Shown in pieces: positions 16,901-23,418 of a stretch of 23,418 bases of DNA; the stretch's first letter is position 1; every line of letters begins with the position of its first letter. Location of the stretch: contig JBEGTT010000248.1 of NCBI GenBank assembly GCA_041179245.1, positions 1 through 23,418 on the forward strand. Reading direction: 5' to 3'. The DNA is from JBEGTT01 sp041179245 (GTDB taxonomy: Bacteria > Pseudomonadota > Gammaproteobacteria > Burkholderiales > Rhodocyclaceae). The notes beneath the pieces are model-generated. The model worked only from the letters and a program-made list of their open reading frames with translations. It did not search any database and was not told the origin of the DNA. The translations under genes were made by a program, and so were the position numbers.

Positions 16901-17699
16901 TTTGGAAGATATTGCCAAGGTTGCGGGTGTATTTGATGCTTGTCGCAAGCTAGGGGTGAATTTTGCGCTGGACGATTTTGGTACAGGTTATTCCTCGTTA
17001 ACCTATTTTCGTCGTTTGCCGGCAGATGTTCTCAAGATTGATCAGTCTTTTGTTCGTGGCATGTTGGACGACCCAGATGACTTGGCGATTGTTGAAGGGG
17101 TGATTGGGCTGACCAAAGCCTTTGATCGAAAAGTGATTGCTGAAGGGGTTGAAACGCCAGAACACGGGATGGTATTGCTGAATCTGGGTTGTGATTTGGC
17201 ACAAGGTTATGGCGTTGCCCGACCCATGCCAGCAGAAAATTTCCCAAGCTGGGTGTTGAGTTTTGTGGGCCATCAGCTATGGAATTCGATTACCTCATTC
17301 CGCTGGGCAAGGGAAGACTTGCCCTTGTTGCTGGCGGAATTTGAGCATCGCCGCTGGATGGATTCGCTTAATGAATTTCTAGAAAAAGGGGATACGTCGG
17401 ATGTTCATCTGCAACTCGACCCACGAGAGTGCAGGTTTGGGCGTTGGTATTACAGTGACAAGGCGCAAAAACGCTATCGCCACATTGAACAGTTCGTTTC
17501 TATCGAAGCCATTCATAACCATATCCATTCGCTGGGTGAAGATTTAATTCATGCCAAGACGCACGCCAGCCCCTTGGCTGATGAAGCGCAGATGACCACG
17601 CTGAAAGCGTCGCTGGCAGCAGCCAGCAGCCATTTGGCTGATGTGCTGCAGGCAGTTCAGGCCGAGGTTTTACTGATCGGCCACAATCTACGGCGATAA
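13938..17699 (+). CDS. Multi-sensor c-di-GMP cyclase/phosphodiesterase: CBS x4, GAF-like, PAS x2, GGDEF, EAL, CZB
   Basis: This is a 1253-residue cytoplasmic protein. Residues 1-250 are four CBS motifs (for example VVDDGKVVGIVTERD, VVEDKKPLGIVTERD), likely binding adenine nucleotides. Residues 265-430 look GAF-like. PAS domains lie near 445-550 and 562-675. The GGDEF domain (680-845) has an intact GGDEF at 763-767 and an inhibitory RxxD at 754-757. The EAL domain (860-1105) has Glu891 of EAL, Asn949, Asp1012-Asp1013, Lys1033, Glu1069 and Gln1089, so both cyclase and phosphodiesterase sites look intact. The C-terminus (1125-1245) is a chemoreceptor zinc-binding CZB domain: His1137, CRFGRW with Cys1165, and His1193-xxx-His1197. 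It probably switches c-di-GMP levels according to zinc or oxidants, nucleotides and PAS signals. GAG at 13928 precedes the start. It is divergent from the other cyclase gene. Confidence 0.92.
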   Translation: MPTVSDLMTYHADRVPLNATLGQAASLMVEVGISSVIVVDDGKVVGIVTERDVLHAMRQHEDTSVPVRQIMTSPVHTVAETQDFRDAYHEAARLGIRHLVVVDDKNRPVGVVTETDFRRHMGLGFFQQMNNVAALMDRDFPQLSPTDTLQSALQVMERNKASCVVVVEDKKPLGIVTERDVVRLFLTNAGETLLSGLMSFPVRTVRQDMPLAEAANIMQVQRFRHLLVVDDEGNLAGLLSEHCLMRLLELDMVDEVLEDRLTTAAASEARLKMELDLAQALAIGKSREVVLSTILDVALRFPEFEQGGIYWRDREGGYQLVVQQGFSSLALNGAAYFPPSSPQAQMIQVGQIAQCTGDANAPCVSVSDYLCKELCSGGDDSLLLVPVKIDGMVKASLILLGHENAKISQTTSFAMQALSSQFSATLERLAAQEETNQLRDNLSGLFESLNDIILAVNHEGIIVHHNGASCQLLGYTDAELMGKSVNALHSPDQAALAEVCFRQVVAGERNTCQIPFLCADGSLLKTESRMISGYWNGEPVVFCIAQDVSERLANEERQQLAASVFDNAHEGIVITDPKGMIVEVNATFSELTGYAREEAVGKGSDLLKSGHHKPDFYQAMWETIAKMGYWRGEIWNRKKSGEIIVEMLTISAVKAKSGELTHYVGIFSDITPLKEHQQRLEQLAHFDALTQLPNRMLLSDRLQHAMSQAERSKELLAICYLDLDGFKPVNDEYGHAVGDRLLIEVAQRLRQCVRAGDTAARLGGDEFVLIFSGLSNAHECDRAVTRVLTSLSTPFHVSGHDLFLSASIGVTLFPHDGSDADTLLRHADQAMYQAKQAGRNRYHMFDLETDRRTQTRRVELQRIAEGLENNEFILYYQPKVNMREGRVLGAEALIRWQHPEQGLLAPAVFLPLIEGTEMDILIGQWVMRTAVTQLETWHRQGLETTVSINISGPHLQTPDFVDYLVEVLAQHPDVPPGCLELEVLETAALEDIAKVAGVFDACRKLGVNFALDDFGTGYSSLTYFRRLPADVLKIDQSFVRGMLDDPDDLAIVEGVIGLTKAFDRKVIAEGVETPEHGMVLLNLGCDLAQGYGVARPMPAENFPSWVLSFVGHQLWNSITSFRWAREDLPLLLAEFEHRRWMDSLNEFLEKGDTSDVHLQLDPRECRFGRWYYSDKAQKRYRHIEQFVSIEAIHNHIHSLGEDLIHAKTHASPLADEAQMTTLKASLAAASSHLADVLQAVQAEVLLIGHNLRR

Positions 17700-17855
17700 T
17701 TTCGCACTGTTGGTCTTTTTTGGCGGAGGTTTTACATTTTTGTGAAATCTTAGACAAAAATCCATCGTTGCCAAATTTATGGCCTACAGGTAGTGTCCAC
17801 TTTCCATTTTTTCGCGCCACAAGTTCCTGTTTAAGACTAAAAGGTAATTCCTGAC
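17700..17855 (+). promoter_or_regulatory. Leader and possible promoter of the chemotaxis operon
   Basis: This 156-base gap precedes the cheY-like gene. TTGCCA (17768-17773) and TAGTGT (17791-17796) are 17 bases apart and could form a weak sigma70-type promoter. An AT-rich inverted repeat, TTTTACA and TGTGAAA (17730-17747, four-base loop, one wobble pair), lies upstream and might be an operator or weak terminator. AAAGG before the ATG is the ribosome site. No sigma28 or sigma54 consensus was seen. Confidence 0.3.
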
Positions 17856-18221
17856 ATGAAAACTGTATTTCTGGTTGATGATTCCGCCACCATTTTGTTG
17901 TCCATTTCCAATATTCTGACCAAGGCGGGTTATGGCGTAGAAAAAGCGGCCTCTGCGGAAGAGGCGCTCAGAAAATTTCAAGCGGGCGTCAAGATTGACC
18001 TGCTGATTACCGATCTGAATATGCCTGGCATGAACGGGATTGAACTGATCCGAGAAGTCCGCAAATTGCCACCTTACAAATTTGTGCCGATTCTTTTCCT
18101 AACCACCGAGTCACAACAATCCAAGAAGGTGGAAGCCAAAGCCGCTGGTGCCTCTGGCTGGATTGTTAAACCCGCCACCGCTGACGAATTACTCAACACC
18201 ATCAAATTGGTTATCCGGTAA
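17856..18221 (+). CDS. cheY: CheY-like single-domain response regulator
   Basis: This 121-residue protein is a lone receiver domain. The acidic pocket is Asp8-Asp9, the phospho-acceptor is Asp53 (LLITDLNMPGMNG), the switch threonine is Thr83 or Thr84 in FLTTES, and Lys105 sits in IVKPA. There is no output domain, as in CheY. It should be phosphorylated by CheA (19824) and, in the flagellar case, bind the motor switch. The next gene starts five bases after its stop and encodes an MCP-like protein with CheZ-like motifs, which may remove the phosphate. It is first in the operon, preceded by AAAGG at a workable distance. It could also be an adaptor rather than the motor-binding CheY, since other cheY genes may exist outside the window. 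Confidence 0.88.
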   Translation: MKTVFLVDDSATILLSISNILTKAGYGVEKAASAEEALRKFQAGVKIDLLITDLNMPGMNGIELIREVRKLPPYKFVPILFLTTESQQSKKVEAKAAGASGWIVKPATADELLNTIKLVIR

Positions 18222-18226
18222 CAACG

Positions 18227-19507
18227 ATGGTCGACGAAATTAAAAAACGAAGTCTTATTGTCTATGCGTTTATTGTCGTTCCCGTAGGGGTTGTTGTTTA
18301 TTTCGCCAATCACTGGTTCGAAAATCAATTTCTGCCCTCTATTGGGGTGAGTGATCCGCTCGGTGCCTCTGTTGGCGCCATGATTATGGTAACGGCGACC
18401 TACTTGTCTTTGCGCTTAGTTTCGTTGGTCGCCTTTAAAGACACGATGTACGGCGCTGACCAAATTCAACATGCCATGCAAGGCCGCGATGGCGTGATGG
18501 AAGCGGTGGGGAAGGAAGTCGCTGAAGAACTCGATTCGATCAAGAACTTTAATAAAGTTACCCGCCAGCAGCTTGCGTTGGTGGTGGAGAAAACAGAGGC
18601 TGCGGCCTTCCAGATTATGGAGCGCCTGCAAGCTATTGATGTGGTGGCCTCACGTCTCGACGTCTACGTAAACGAGTCCCGGCAGTCAGCGTTGGAGCTG
18701 GCTGCACAGGGTGAGGAAAGCTTGGCTGAAAATGCTTCTCGCATTCAGGTGCTTAATGCCTATATCGAGCGCCGTATTGTCGATACCGAAAACGACAAAG
18801 CTCGGGTGATGGGCGTCATCGAAAGGGCCACTTCGCTGGGTAAATTGGTTGATTTGATTCGCCATATTGCGGGGCAAACCAATTTGCTGGCGCTGAATGC
18901 GGCGATTGAAGCCGCGCGCGCAGGTGAAGCCGGGCGCGGGTTTGCGGTGGTGGCCGACGAGGTGCGCAAGTTGTCCGGCGAAACCGAAATGGCGGTGACC
19001 AAGATTAGCGAAGGAATTAATGGCGTTGCCGAGTCGATACAGACCCAGTTTGGCGACAAGCTCGAAACAACGCAGGTGGAAGCTGAGCGGCAGACACTAA
19101 GAGAATTTTCTAAACAATTGCAAAATCTGGCAACCGATTACGCGACGCTCTTGCAGAACGATGAAAAAGTGATGAGTGACATCAAGGCATCCTCTTCTGA
19201 ATTGGCCTCAATGTTTATGGAAGCCCTCGCCAGCGTGCAGTTCCAAGATATTACGCGACAGCAGATTGAGCAGGTCTTGAAGGCCATGGATTGTTTGGAT
19301 AATCAAGCTGAACTGTTGGCGGCTCGTCTGCGAGACTCTGAAGCACCTAATGCTCAATACACACCACTCAAGCAGCATCTAGATGTGCTCTATTCTGGAT
19401 ATGTGATGGAGTCTCAGCGTACTCAGCATCAACAAGCCCTAGGAACCAAATCCACCGCACCCGCTGGAAATTCAGGCGGCGGCTCACCCAAAATTGAATT
19501 GTTTTAG
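18227..19507 (+). CDS. Membrane-anchored MCP-like protein with CheZ-like phosphatase motifs
   Basis: This 426-residue protein has two membrane segments near the N-terminus (about 9-28 and 46-70) and almost no periplasmic part, so it lacks an external sensor. A chemoreceptor hairpin tip is clear at about 214-250: IAGQTNLLALNAAIEAARAG and GRGFAVVADEVRKLSGET. Flanking helices carry two segments that resemble CheZ. These are LALVVEKTEAAA (116-127), like the conserved VVxxTxxAA helix, and VQFQDITRQQ (337-346), which keeps the CheZ catalytic spacing Asp341-x3-Gln345. A Gly/Ser-rich linker ends in PKIELF and could be a docking peptide, as CheZ has. I infer a receptor-like scaffold that also dephosphorylates the CheY-like protein encoded just upstream. 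The CheZ activity is not proven by sequence alone; it may simply be an odd MCP. Confidence 0.85.
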   Translation: MVDEIKKRSLIVYAFIVVPVGVVVYFANHWFENQFLPSIGVSDPLGASVGAMIMVTATYLSLRLVSLVAFKDTMYGADQIQHAMQGRDGVMEAVGKEVAEELDSIKNFNKVTRQQLALVVEKTEAAAFQIMERLQAIDVVASRLDVYVNESRQSALELAAQGEESLAENASRIQVLNAYIERRIVDTENDKARVMGVIERATSLGKLVDLIRHIAGQTNLLALNAAIEAARAGEAGRGFAVVADEVRKLSGETEMAVTKISEGINGVAESIQTQFGDKLETTQVEAERQTLREFSKQLQNLATDYATLLQNDEKVMSDIKASSSELASMFMEALASVQFQDITRQQIEQVLKAMDCLDNQAELLAARLRDSEAPNAQYTPLKQHLDVLYSGYVMESQRTQHQQALGTKSTAPAGNSGGGSPKIELF

Positions 19508-19512
19508 AGGAG
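19506..19512 (+). promoter_or_regulatory. Ribosome binding site deciding the STAS gene start
   Basis: AGAGGAG overlaps the stop of the MCP-like gene. It is one base from ATG 19514 but seven bases from the in-frame GTG 19520. The ideal spacing to GTG supports 19520 as the true start. Confidence 0.6.
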
Positions 19513-19519
19513 CATGATT

Positions 19520-19822
19520 GTGAGTCTGCACCGTCTGGGTATTACGCAGGATTTGACGATTTACACGGCCTCCGAGATGAAGCCCTTGTTGCTAGAAGCC
19601 CTGAAAGTCAATGAGGGCCTTGAGTTGGATCTGTCGCAGGTGGGTGAAATTGATACGGCGGGGGTTCAGTTACTGATGCTGACCAAACGTGAGGCTCAAA
19701 CGGCCGGCAAGATGTGCAAAATTGTTGCCCATAGTCCAGCCGTGCATCAGACCATCGATTTTTGCAATTTGGCCGCCTTTTTTGGTGACCCAATGGTAAT
19801 TTCAGCCAACGAACAGGTGTGA
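19520..19822 (+). CDS. STAS-domain protein (anti-sigma-factor-antagonist-like)
   Basis: This 100-residue protein consists of one STAS domain, seen in LELDLSQVGEIDTAGVQLLMLTKRE and the following strand-helix pattern. In SpoIIAA-type proteins the residue after the Asp in this loop is a phosphorylatable Ser; here it is Thr46 (DTAG), so phosphorylation remains possible. Start GTG 19520 has AGAGGAG seven bases upstream, while ATG 19514 is too close to it. Placed between an MCP-like gene and cheA, with one base between its stop and the cheA start, it is likely a partner in the same signalling complex. Its role there is not known. No anti-sigma kinase of the RsbW type is visible in the window. Confidence 0.85.
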   Translation: MSLHRLGITQDLTIYTASEMKPLLLEALKVNEGLELDLSQVGEIDTAGVQLLMLTKREAQTAGKMCKIVAHSPAVHQTIDFCNLAAFFGDPMVISANEQV

Positions 19823-19823
19823 T

Positions 19824-22040
19824 ATGGATGAATTAACCGGCGTCTTTATCCAAGAAGGACGCGAACAGTTAGCAGCGATGGAAGCGGGTTTGTTGGAGCT
19901 TGAGCAAAACCCGGATGACCAGAACAACATTAATTCCATATTCAGGGCCGCGCACACGATCAAGGGTGCCTCCGGTGTCATTGAATGTCACTTCATCGAA
20001 AACTTCATGCACAAGGTGGAAAACGCCTTGGATCGTTTGCGCAACGGTGATCTTGCCGTGTCTAGTGCGCTGACAGGTGTATTGCTTAAAAGCTGTGACC
20101 ACCTCGGTTTGTTAATGGATGTTCTGGAAGCAGGGCAGCCCAATCCAACTGAGGATCGGTTAGCGGCCGGTAATACCTTGTTGGAAGCGCTGGTTGAGTT
20201 TTTGGACGAGAAAACAACAACTGAATCTGCGCCCCAGTCAGCACAGCAAGTTGCCTTAGATGAACTATCAGAGGTTGAGGCCTCCGGCGGCGGTATCGTG
20301 ATTACCGATGGATGGCACCTTTCTATTCGTTTTGGTGAAAACGTGTTGCGCGGAGGGATGGACCCCCTTTCTTTCCTACGTTACCTCGGTTCACTGGGCG
20401 AAATTCTGGGCATGGAAACCGTGTCGGATCGCCTGCCATCGGCGGAGCAAATGGACCCGGAGTCCTGCTATCTCGGCTTTGAAATCCATTTCCAGACTCG
20501 GGCCACCAAGGCAGATATTGAGCGCGTTTTTGATTTTGTTCGCGACGATTGCGAACTTCGCATTTTGCCGCCCAATAGCAAACTGGCGGAATACGTTCGG
20601 CTAATTAAGGAATTGCCTGAAGACGATATGCGTCTGGGCGAAATGCTGGTGCGTTGCGGTGCGCTGACGCAGGCAGAACTTGATGAGGGTTTGGCGTCGC
20701 AGTTGAGCGCACGAGTGCTGGATTCTGACGATGAGGATGCTGTTGCTGCTATGCCGCATCTTGGCGATATTCTGGTTGATAGCCATGTTGTGCAGAAAGA
20801 GATCGTTCAAGCGGCGGTGGTTAAACAGGCGCAAGTTACCGAGAAAAAAGTGGTCGAATCCCGTTTGATTCGGGTGCATGCGGACAAACTGGATCAACTA
20901 ATTGATCTGGTCGGCGAACTGGTGATTGCTGGGGCCTCAGCCAATTTGCTGGCCCAGCGTAGCGCGCAGTCAGATTTGGTGGAGTCAACCTCCGTATTGT
21001 CCCGCTTGGTTGAGAACATTCGTGATTCTGCTTTGCAATTACGGATGGTCCAGATTGGTGAAACCTTCAACCGATTTAACCGTGTGGTTCGCGATGTTTC
21101 CAAGGAAATTGGGAAAGAGATTGATCTGCTGATTAGCGGGGCTGAAACCGAACTTGATAAGTCAGTGGTTGAGAAAATTGGCGACCCTCTGATGCACTTA
21201 GTCCGGAATTCCATGGATCACGGGATTGAGTCGGCTGACGTCCGCGTTCGCTATGGCAAATCGCCGAGAGGCCGAGTGTCACTGAATGCATATCACGACT
21301 CCGGTAATGTGGTGATTGAAGTGGCCGATGATGGCGGCGGTTTGCCGCGCGAAAAGATTCGTCACAAGGCGCTTGAGCGCGGCTTGATCCAGCCGACCGA
21401 TACGCTGACCGAACAGGAAATTCTGAATCTGATCTGGGAACCTGGCTTCTCCACCGCGGAGAAGGTAACTAATTTGTCAGGTCGCGGCGTTGGAATGGAT
21501 GTTGTGCGCCGGAATATTCAGAGCTTGCGCGGTTCGGTGGATGTGTGGAGCCAAGAGGGGCAAGGCACCACGTTCACCATTCGCTTGCCGCTGACCTTAG
21601 CAATTATTGATGGTTTTCTGGTGGGGGTTGAGCAATCAGCTTATGTGATTCCGCTGGATATGGTGGTTGAGTGTATTGAACTGAAAGAAGCATCGATTGA
21701 TCGCCACTACTTAAATTTGCGTGGCGAGGTTTTACCGTTTGTTCGCTTGCGCGATGTTTTTGATATTACAGGCGCCCATCCAGTACGTGAAAACGTGGTC
21801 GTGGTTCAGTTCGCTGGAAGAAAAGCGGGGATCGTCGTTGACCAGTTGATGGGCGAGTTCCAGACGGTGATTAAGCCGCTGTCCACCATTTTCCGTCACC
21901 TACGCGGTGTTGGTGGTTCAACCATTCTGGGTTCAGGCGATGTGGCTCTGATTTTGGATGTTCAGGCTTTAGTACAAAAGACAGTGCGGCGCGAGGAGTT
22001 AGGTTACAACTCGACGCAAGCATTGATATCTCCCCACTAA
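19824..22040 (+). CDS. cheA: Chemotaxis histidine kinase CheA with an inserted MshEN-like region
   Basis: This 738-residue protein follows the CheA plan. The P1 phosphotransfer domain has phospho-acceptor His44 (AAHTIKGAS). A P2-like CheY-binding region lies at about 158-250. P3 dimerisation is near 345-405. P4 kinase has the N-box NSMDHGIE (462-469), DDGGG (502-506), GFSTAEKVTNLSGRGVGMD, and GTTFTIRLPLTLAI. The P5 CheW-like domain is about 590-725. It phosphorylates itself from ATP and passes phosphate to CheY. Residues 270-293 and 312-335 add two 24-residue units spaced like the MshEN c-di-GMP-binding motif: RLGxxL, ten residues, LxxxLxxQ. Such an insert is not part of E. coli CheA. AGGTG precedes the ATG. 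cheW, cheR and cheB are not in the window and may follow. Confidence 0.95.
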   Translation: MDELTGVFIQEGREQLAAMEAGLLELEQNPDDQNNINSIFRAAHTIKGASGVIECHFIENFMHKVENALDRLRNGDLAVSSALTGVLLKSCDHLGLLMDVLEAGQPNPTEDRLAAGNTLLEALVEFLDEKTTTESAPQSAQQVALDELSEVEASGGGIVITDGWHLSIRFGENVLRGGMDPLSFLRYLGSLGEILGMETVSDRLPSAEQMDPESCYLGFEIHFQTRATKADIERVFDFVRDDCELRILPPNSKLAEYVRLIKELPEDDMRLGEMLVRCGALTQAELDEGLASQLSARVLDSDDEDAVAAMPHLGDILVDSHVVQKEIVQAAVVKQAQVTEKKVVESRLIRVHADKLDQLIDLVGELVIAGASANLLAQRSAQSDLVESTSVLSRLVENIRDSALQLRMVQIGETFNRFNRVVRDVSKEIGKEIDLLISGAETELDKSVVEKIGDPLMHLVRNSMDHGIESADVRVRYGKSPRGRVSLNAYHDSGNVVIEVADDGGGLPREKIRHKALERGLIQPTDTLTEQEILNLIWEPGFSTAEKVTNLSGRGVGMDVVRRNIQSLRGSVDVWSQEGQGTTFTIRLPLTLAIIDGFLVGVEQSAYVIPLDMVVECIELKEASIDRHYLNLRGEVLPFVRLRDVFDITGAHPVRENVVVVQFAGRKAGIVVDQLMGEFQTVIKPLSTIFRHLRGVGGSTILGSGDVALILDVQALVQKTVRREELGYNSTQALISPH
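20631..20828 (+). other. MshEN-like tandem motif encoded within cheA
   Basis: Unit one (residues 270-293) starts RLGEML and ends LDEGLASQ. Unit two (312-335) starts HLGDIL and ends VQAAVVKQ. Both fit the 24-residue pattern of MshEN nucleotide-binding motifs, with the first residue His and two Leu to Val changes in unit two. The spacer is 18 residues, longer than the usual five. Confidence 0.5.
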
Positions 22041-22067
22041 ATTTTTGGTAATTAAAGAGGCTTTCCT

Positions 22068-23418
22068 ATGTTGAATAACCTGAAAATTGGCGCCCGGCTT
22101 GCAATAGCATTTGCGGTCATGATTGCGGTGCTGGTTATTGTTGCTGGCCTCGGTATCGCGAGACTAAATACCATCAATAACGAGGTGAGTTTGATGGTCA
22201 ATGACCGTTTCCCAAAAACGGTGATGGCCAACGATGTGATTGATAACCTGAACATTGTTGCCCGCGCATTAAGAAATATGGCCCTGGCACGTGACCCAGA
22301 CATCATAGCGAAAGAAAAGCAACGAATTATGGATGCCCGCGCTGTGGTAACGGAGCGTTTGGCAAAGCTGGATAAAGTAGTGCTGCTTCCAAAAGGGCGC
22401 GAATACCTCGAAAAAATCCAAGTTCATCGGAAAGCATACTTAGTGGCTCAGGATAAGGTGATTAGCTTGGTTGAGGCCGGTAAACGAGATGAAGCTGCGG
22501 CGTACTTATTGGGTGAAGCGCGCCAAGCTTTTAACAGTTACGTGAATGAAGTCTCGGCTTTTATTACCTTCCAAACAGAATTAGTGGACCAGTCCGGTAA
22601 AGAAGCCGATGCAATGGTTTCTTCCACGGTGACGCTGCTGTCCATCTTGGCGCTGCTGGGTGTTGGCGCCGCAGTTGCTTTTGGTGTCGTTGTGACGCGG
22701 AGTATTACGGGTCCAGTTGGTGAGGTGGTTGATGCGGCTAAAAAAATGGCTGCTGGCGGCTTTAACTTCAAGTTAGAGAACAACAACAAGGATGAAGTGG
22801 GAGAAGTGGTTCGTGCGGTAGCTGACGTTCAGAAGGCTGTTCAACTAATGACTGCGGATGCGGTCATGCTGAGCCAGGCTGCTATCGATGGCAAATTGGC
22901 AACTCGTGCCGATGCGAGCAAACACCAAGGTGACTTCCAGAAAATTGTGGTTGGCGTGAATAACACGCTGGACGCTGTAATTGGTCCCTTGAATGTTGCG
23001 GCGAATTACGTGGATCGTATTTCGAAGGGTGATATTCCACCGGTGATTACCGATACTTACAACGGTGATTTCAACACCATTAAGAACAACCTGAACCAAG
23101 CGATTGCAGCGGTTAATAAGCTGGTAGCGGATGCAAATCTGCTCTCAGTGGCAGCGGTAGAAGGTCGTTTGGCGACGCGTGCGGATGCCACCCAACACCA
23201 AGGTGATTTCCGTAAGATTGTGCAAGGGGTGAATGATTGTCTGGATTCGGTAATCGGGCCATTGAATGTCGCGGCAAATTACGTAGATCGTATTTCGAAG
23301 GGTGACATTCCAACGCTGATTACCGATAGCTACAACGGTGATTTCAACACCATCAAGAACAACCTAAATCAGGCAATTCAAGCGGTGAATGCGATGGTTG
23401 CGGACGCGAACTTGCTGT
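22068..23418 (+). CDS. Methyl-accepting chemotaxis protein with tandem HAMP-like repeats, C-terminus cut by window edge
   Basis: 450 codons are visible, with no stop before the right edge. TM1 is about residues 11-30. A periplasmic four-helix-bundle type sensor covers about 31-185, TM2 about 186-209, and a HAMP domain 211-262, including a VTRSITGPVGEV segment. From residue 263 a 91-residue unit repeats nearly exactly, with RADASKHQGDF and GPLNVAANYVDRISKGDIP in copy one and close copies in unit two; a third begins at the edge. The units look like poly-HAMP linkers between the membrane and a signalling hairpin that must lie beyond the window. AAAGAGG seven bases before ATG is a good ribosome site. 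It is 27 bases after cheA, so it is likely the receptor that feeds that kinase. The signal sensed is unknown. Confidence 0.9.
   Translation, partial: MLNNLKIGARLAIAFAVMIAVLVIVAGLGIARLNTINNEVSLMVNDRFPKTVMANDVIDNLNIVARALRNMALARDPDIIAKEKQRIMDARAVVTERLAKLDKVVLLPKGREYLEKIQVHRKAYLVAQDKVISLVEAGKRDEAAAYLLGEARQAFNSYVNEVSAFITFQTELVDQSGKEADAMVSSTVTLLSILALLGVGAAVAFGVVVTRSITGPVGEVVDAAKKMAAGGFNFKLENNNKDEVGEVVRAVADVQKAVQLMTADAVMLSQAAIDGKLATRADASKHQGDFQKIVVGVNNTLDAVIGPLNVAANYVDRISKGDIPPVITDTYNGDFNTIKNNLNQAIAAVNKLVADANLLSVAAVEGRLATRADATQHQGDFRKIVQGVNDCLDSVIGPLNVAANYVDRISKGDIPTLITDSYNGDFNTIKNNLNQAIQAVNAMVADANLL
22854..23418 (+). repeat. Tandem 273-base repeat encoding HAMP-like units
   Basis: Copies begin at 22854, 23127 and 23400, exactly 273 bases (91 codons) apart. 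The first two are complete and the third is cut after 19 bases. Copies are near-identical in protein, with mostly synonymous base changes, so the repeat is not very recent. Confidence 0.9.

Noticed and set aside
17730..17747. Rho-independent terminator after the GGDEF-EAL gene
   Set aside because: The stem is only seven AU-rich pairs with one wobble and has no following T run, so it is too weak to call.

Overview
The window looks like a stretch of a beta- or gammaproteobacterial chromosome. It has CheZ-type phosphatase motifs, a CheA-centred chemotaxis operon and dense c-di-GMP signalling. Base composition is moderate, with one visibly AT-rich gene. No RNA genes, insertion sequences or CRISPR arrays were seen, and no gap without a gene exceeds about 190 bases.

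Left part (1-12014, almost all minus strand): a surface-sugar or protein-glycosylation locus. Read in the direction of transcription it holds a GT41-type (O-GlcNAc-transferase-like) TPR glycosyltransferase, a second TPR glycosyltransferase, manC and gmd. After these come a SIS-domain sugar-phosphate isomerase, a sugar-1-phosphate nucleotidyltransferase, a radical SAM/SPASM enzyme, an NAD-dependent sugar epimerase/dehydratase and an acetolactate-synthase-like ThDP enzyme that runs off the left edge. manC plus gmd give GDP-4-keto-6-deoxymannose. The second group looks like a separate nucleotide-sugar pathway whose product cannot be named from sequence. One AT-rich plus-strand gene (TIGR04372-like putative glycosyltransferase) sits between the two groups and overlaps the 3' end of gmd.

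Middle (12011-17699): two divergent c-di-GMP genes. A soluble diguanylate cyclase (minus) overlaps the GT41 gene by ATGA and so heads the glycosylation operon. A 1253-residue protein (plus) carries four CBS, GAF-like, two PAS, GGDEF, EAL and a C-terminal zinc-binding CZB domain.

Right part (17856-23418, plus strand): a chemotaxis operon of a CheY-like receiver, a membrane-anchored MCP-like protein with CheZ-like phosphatase motifs, a STAS protein, CheA, and a chemoreceptor with tandem 91-residue HAMP-like repeats cut by the right edge. CheA has a tandem MshEN-like motif, a fold known to bind c-di-GMP. This suggests that c-di-GMP, chemotaxis and glycosylation (possibly of flagellin) are linked in this locus. 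That link is inference; the motifs are visible in the sequence.
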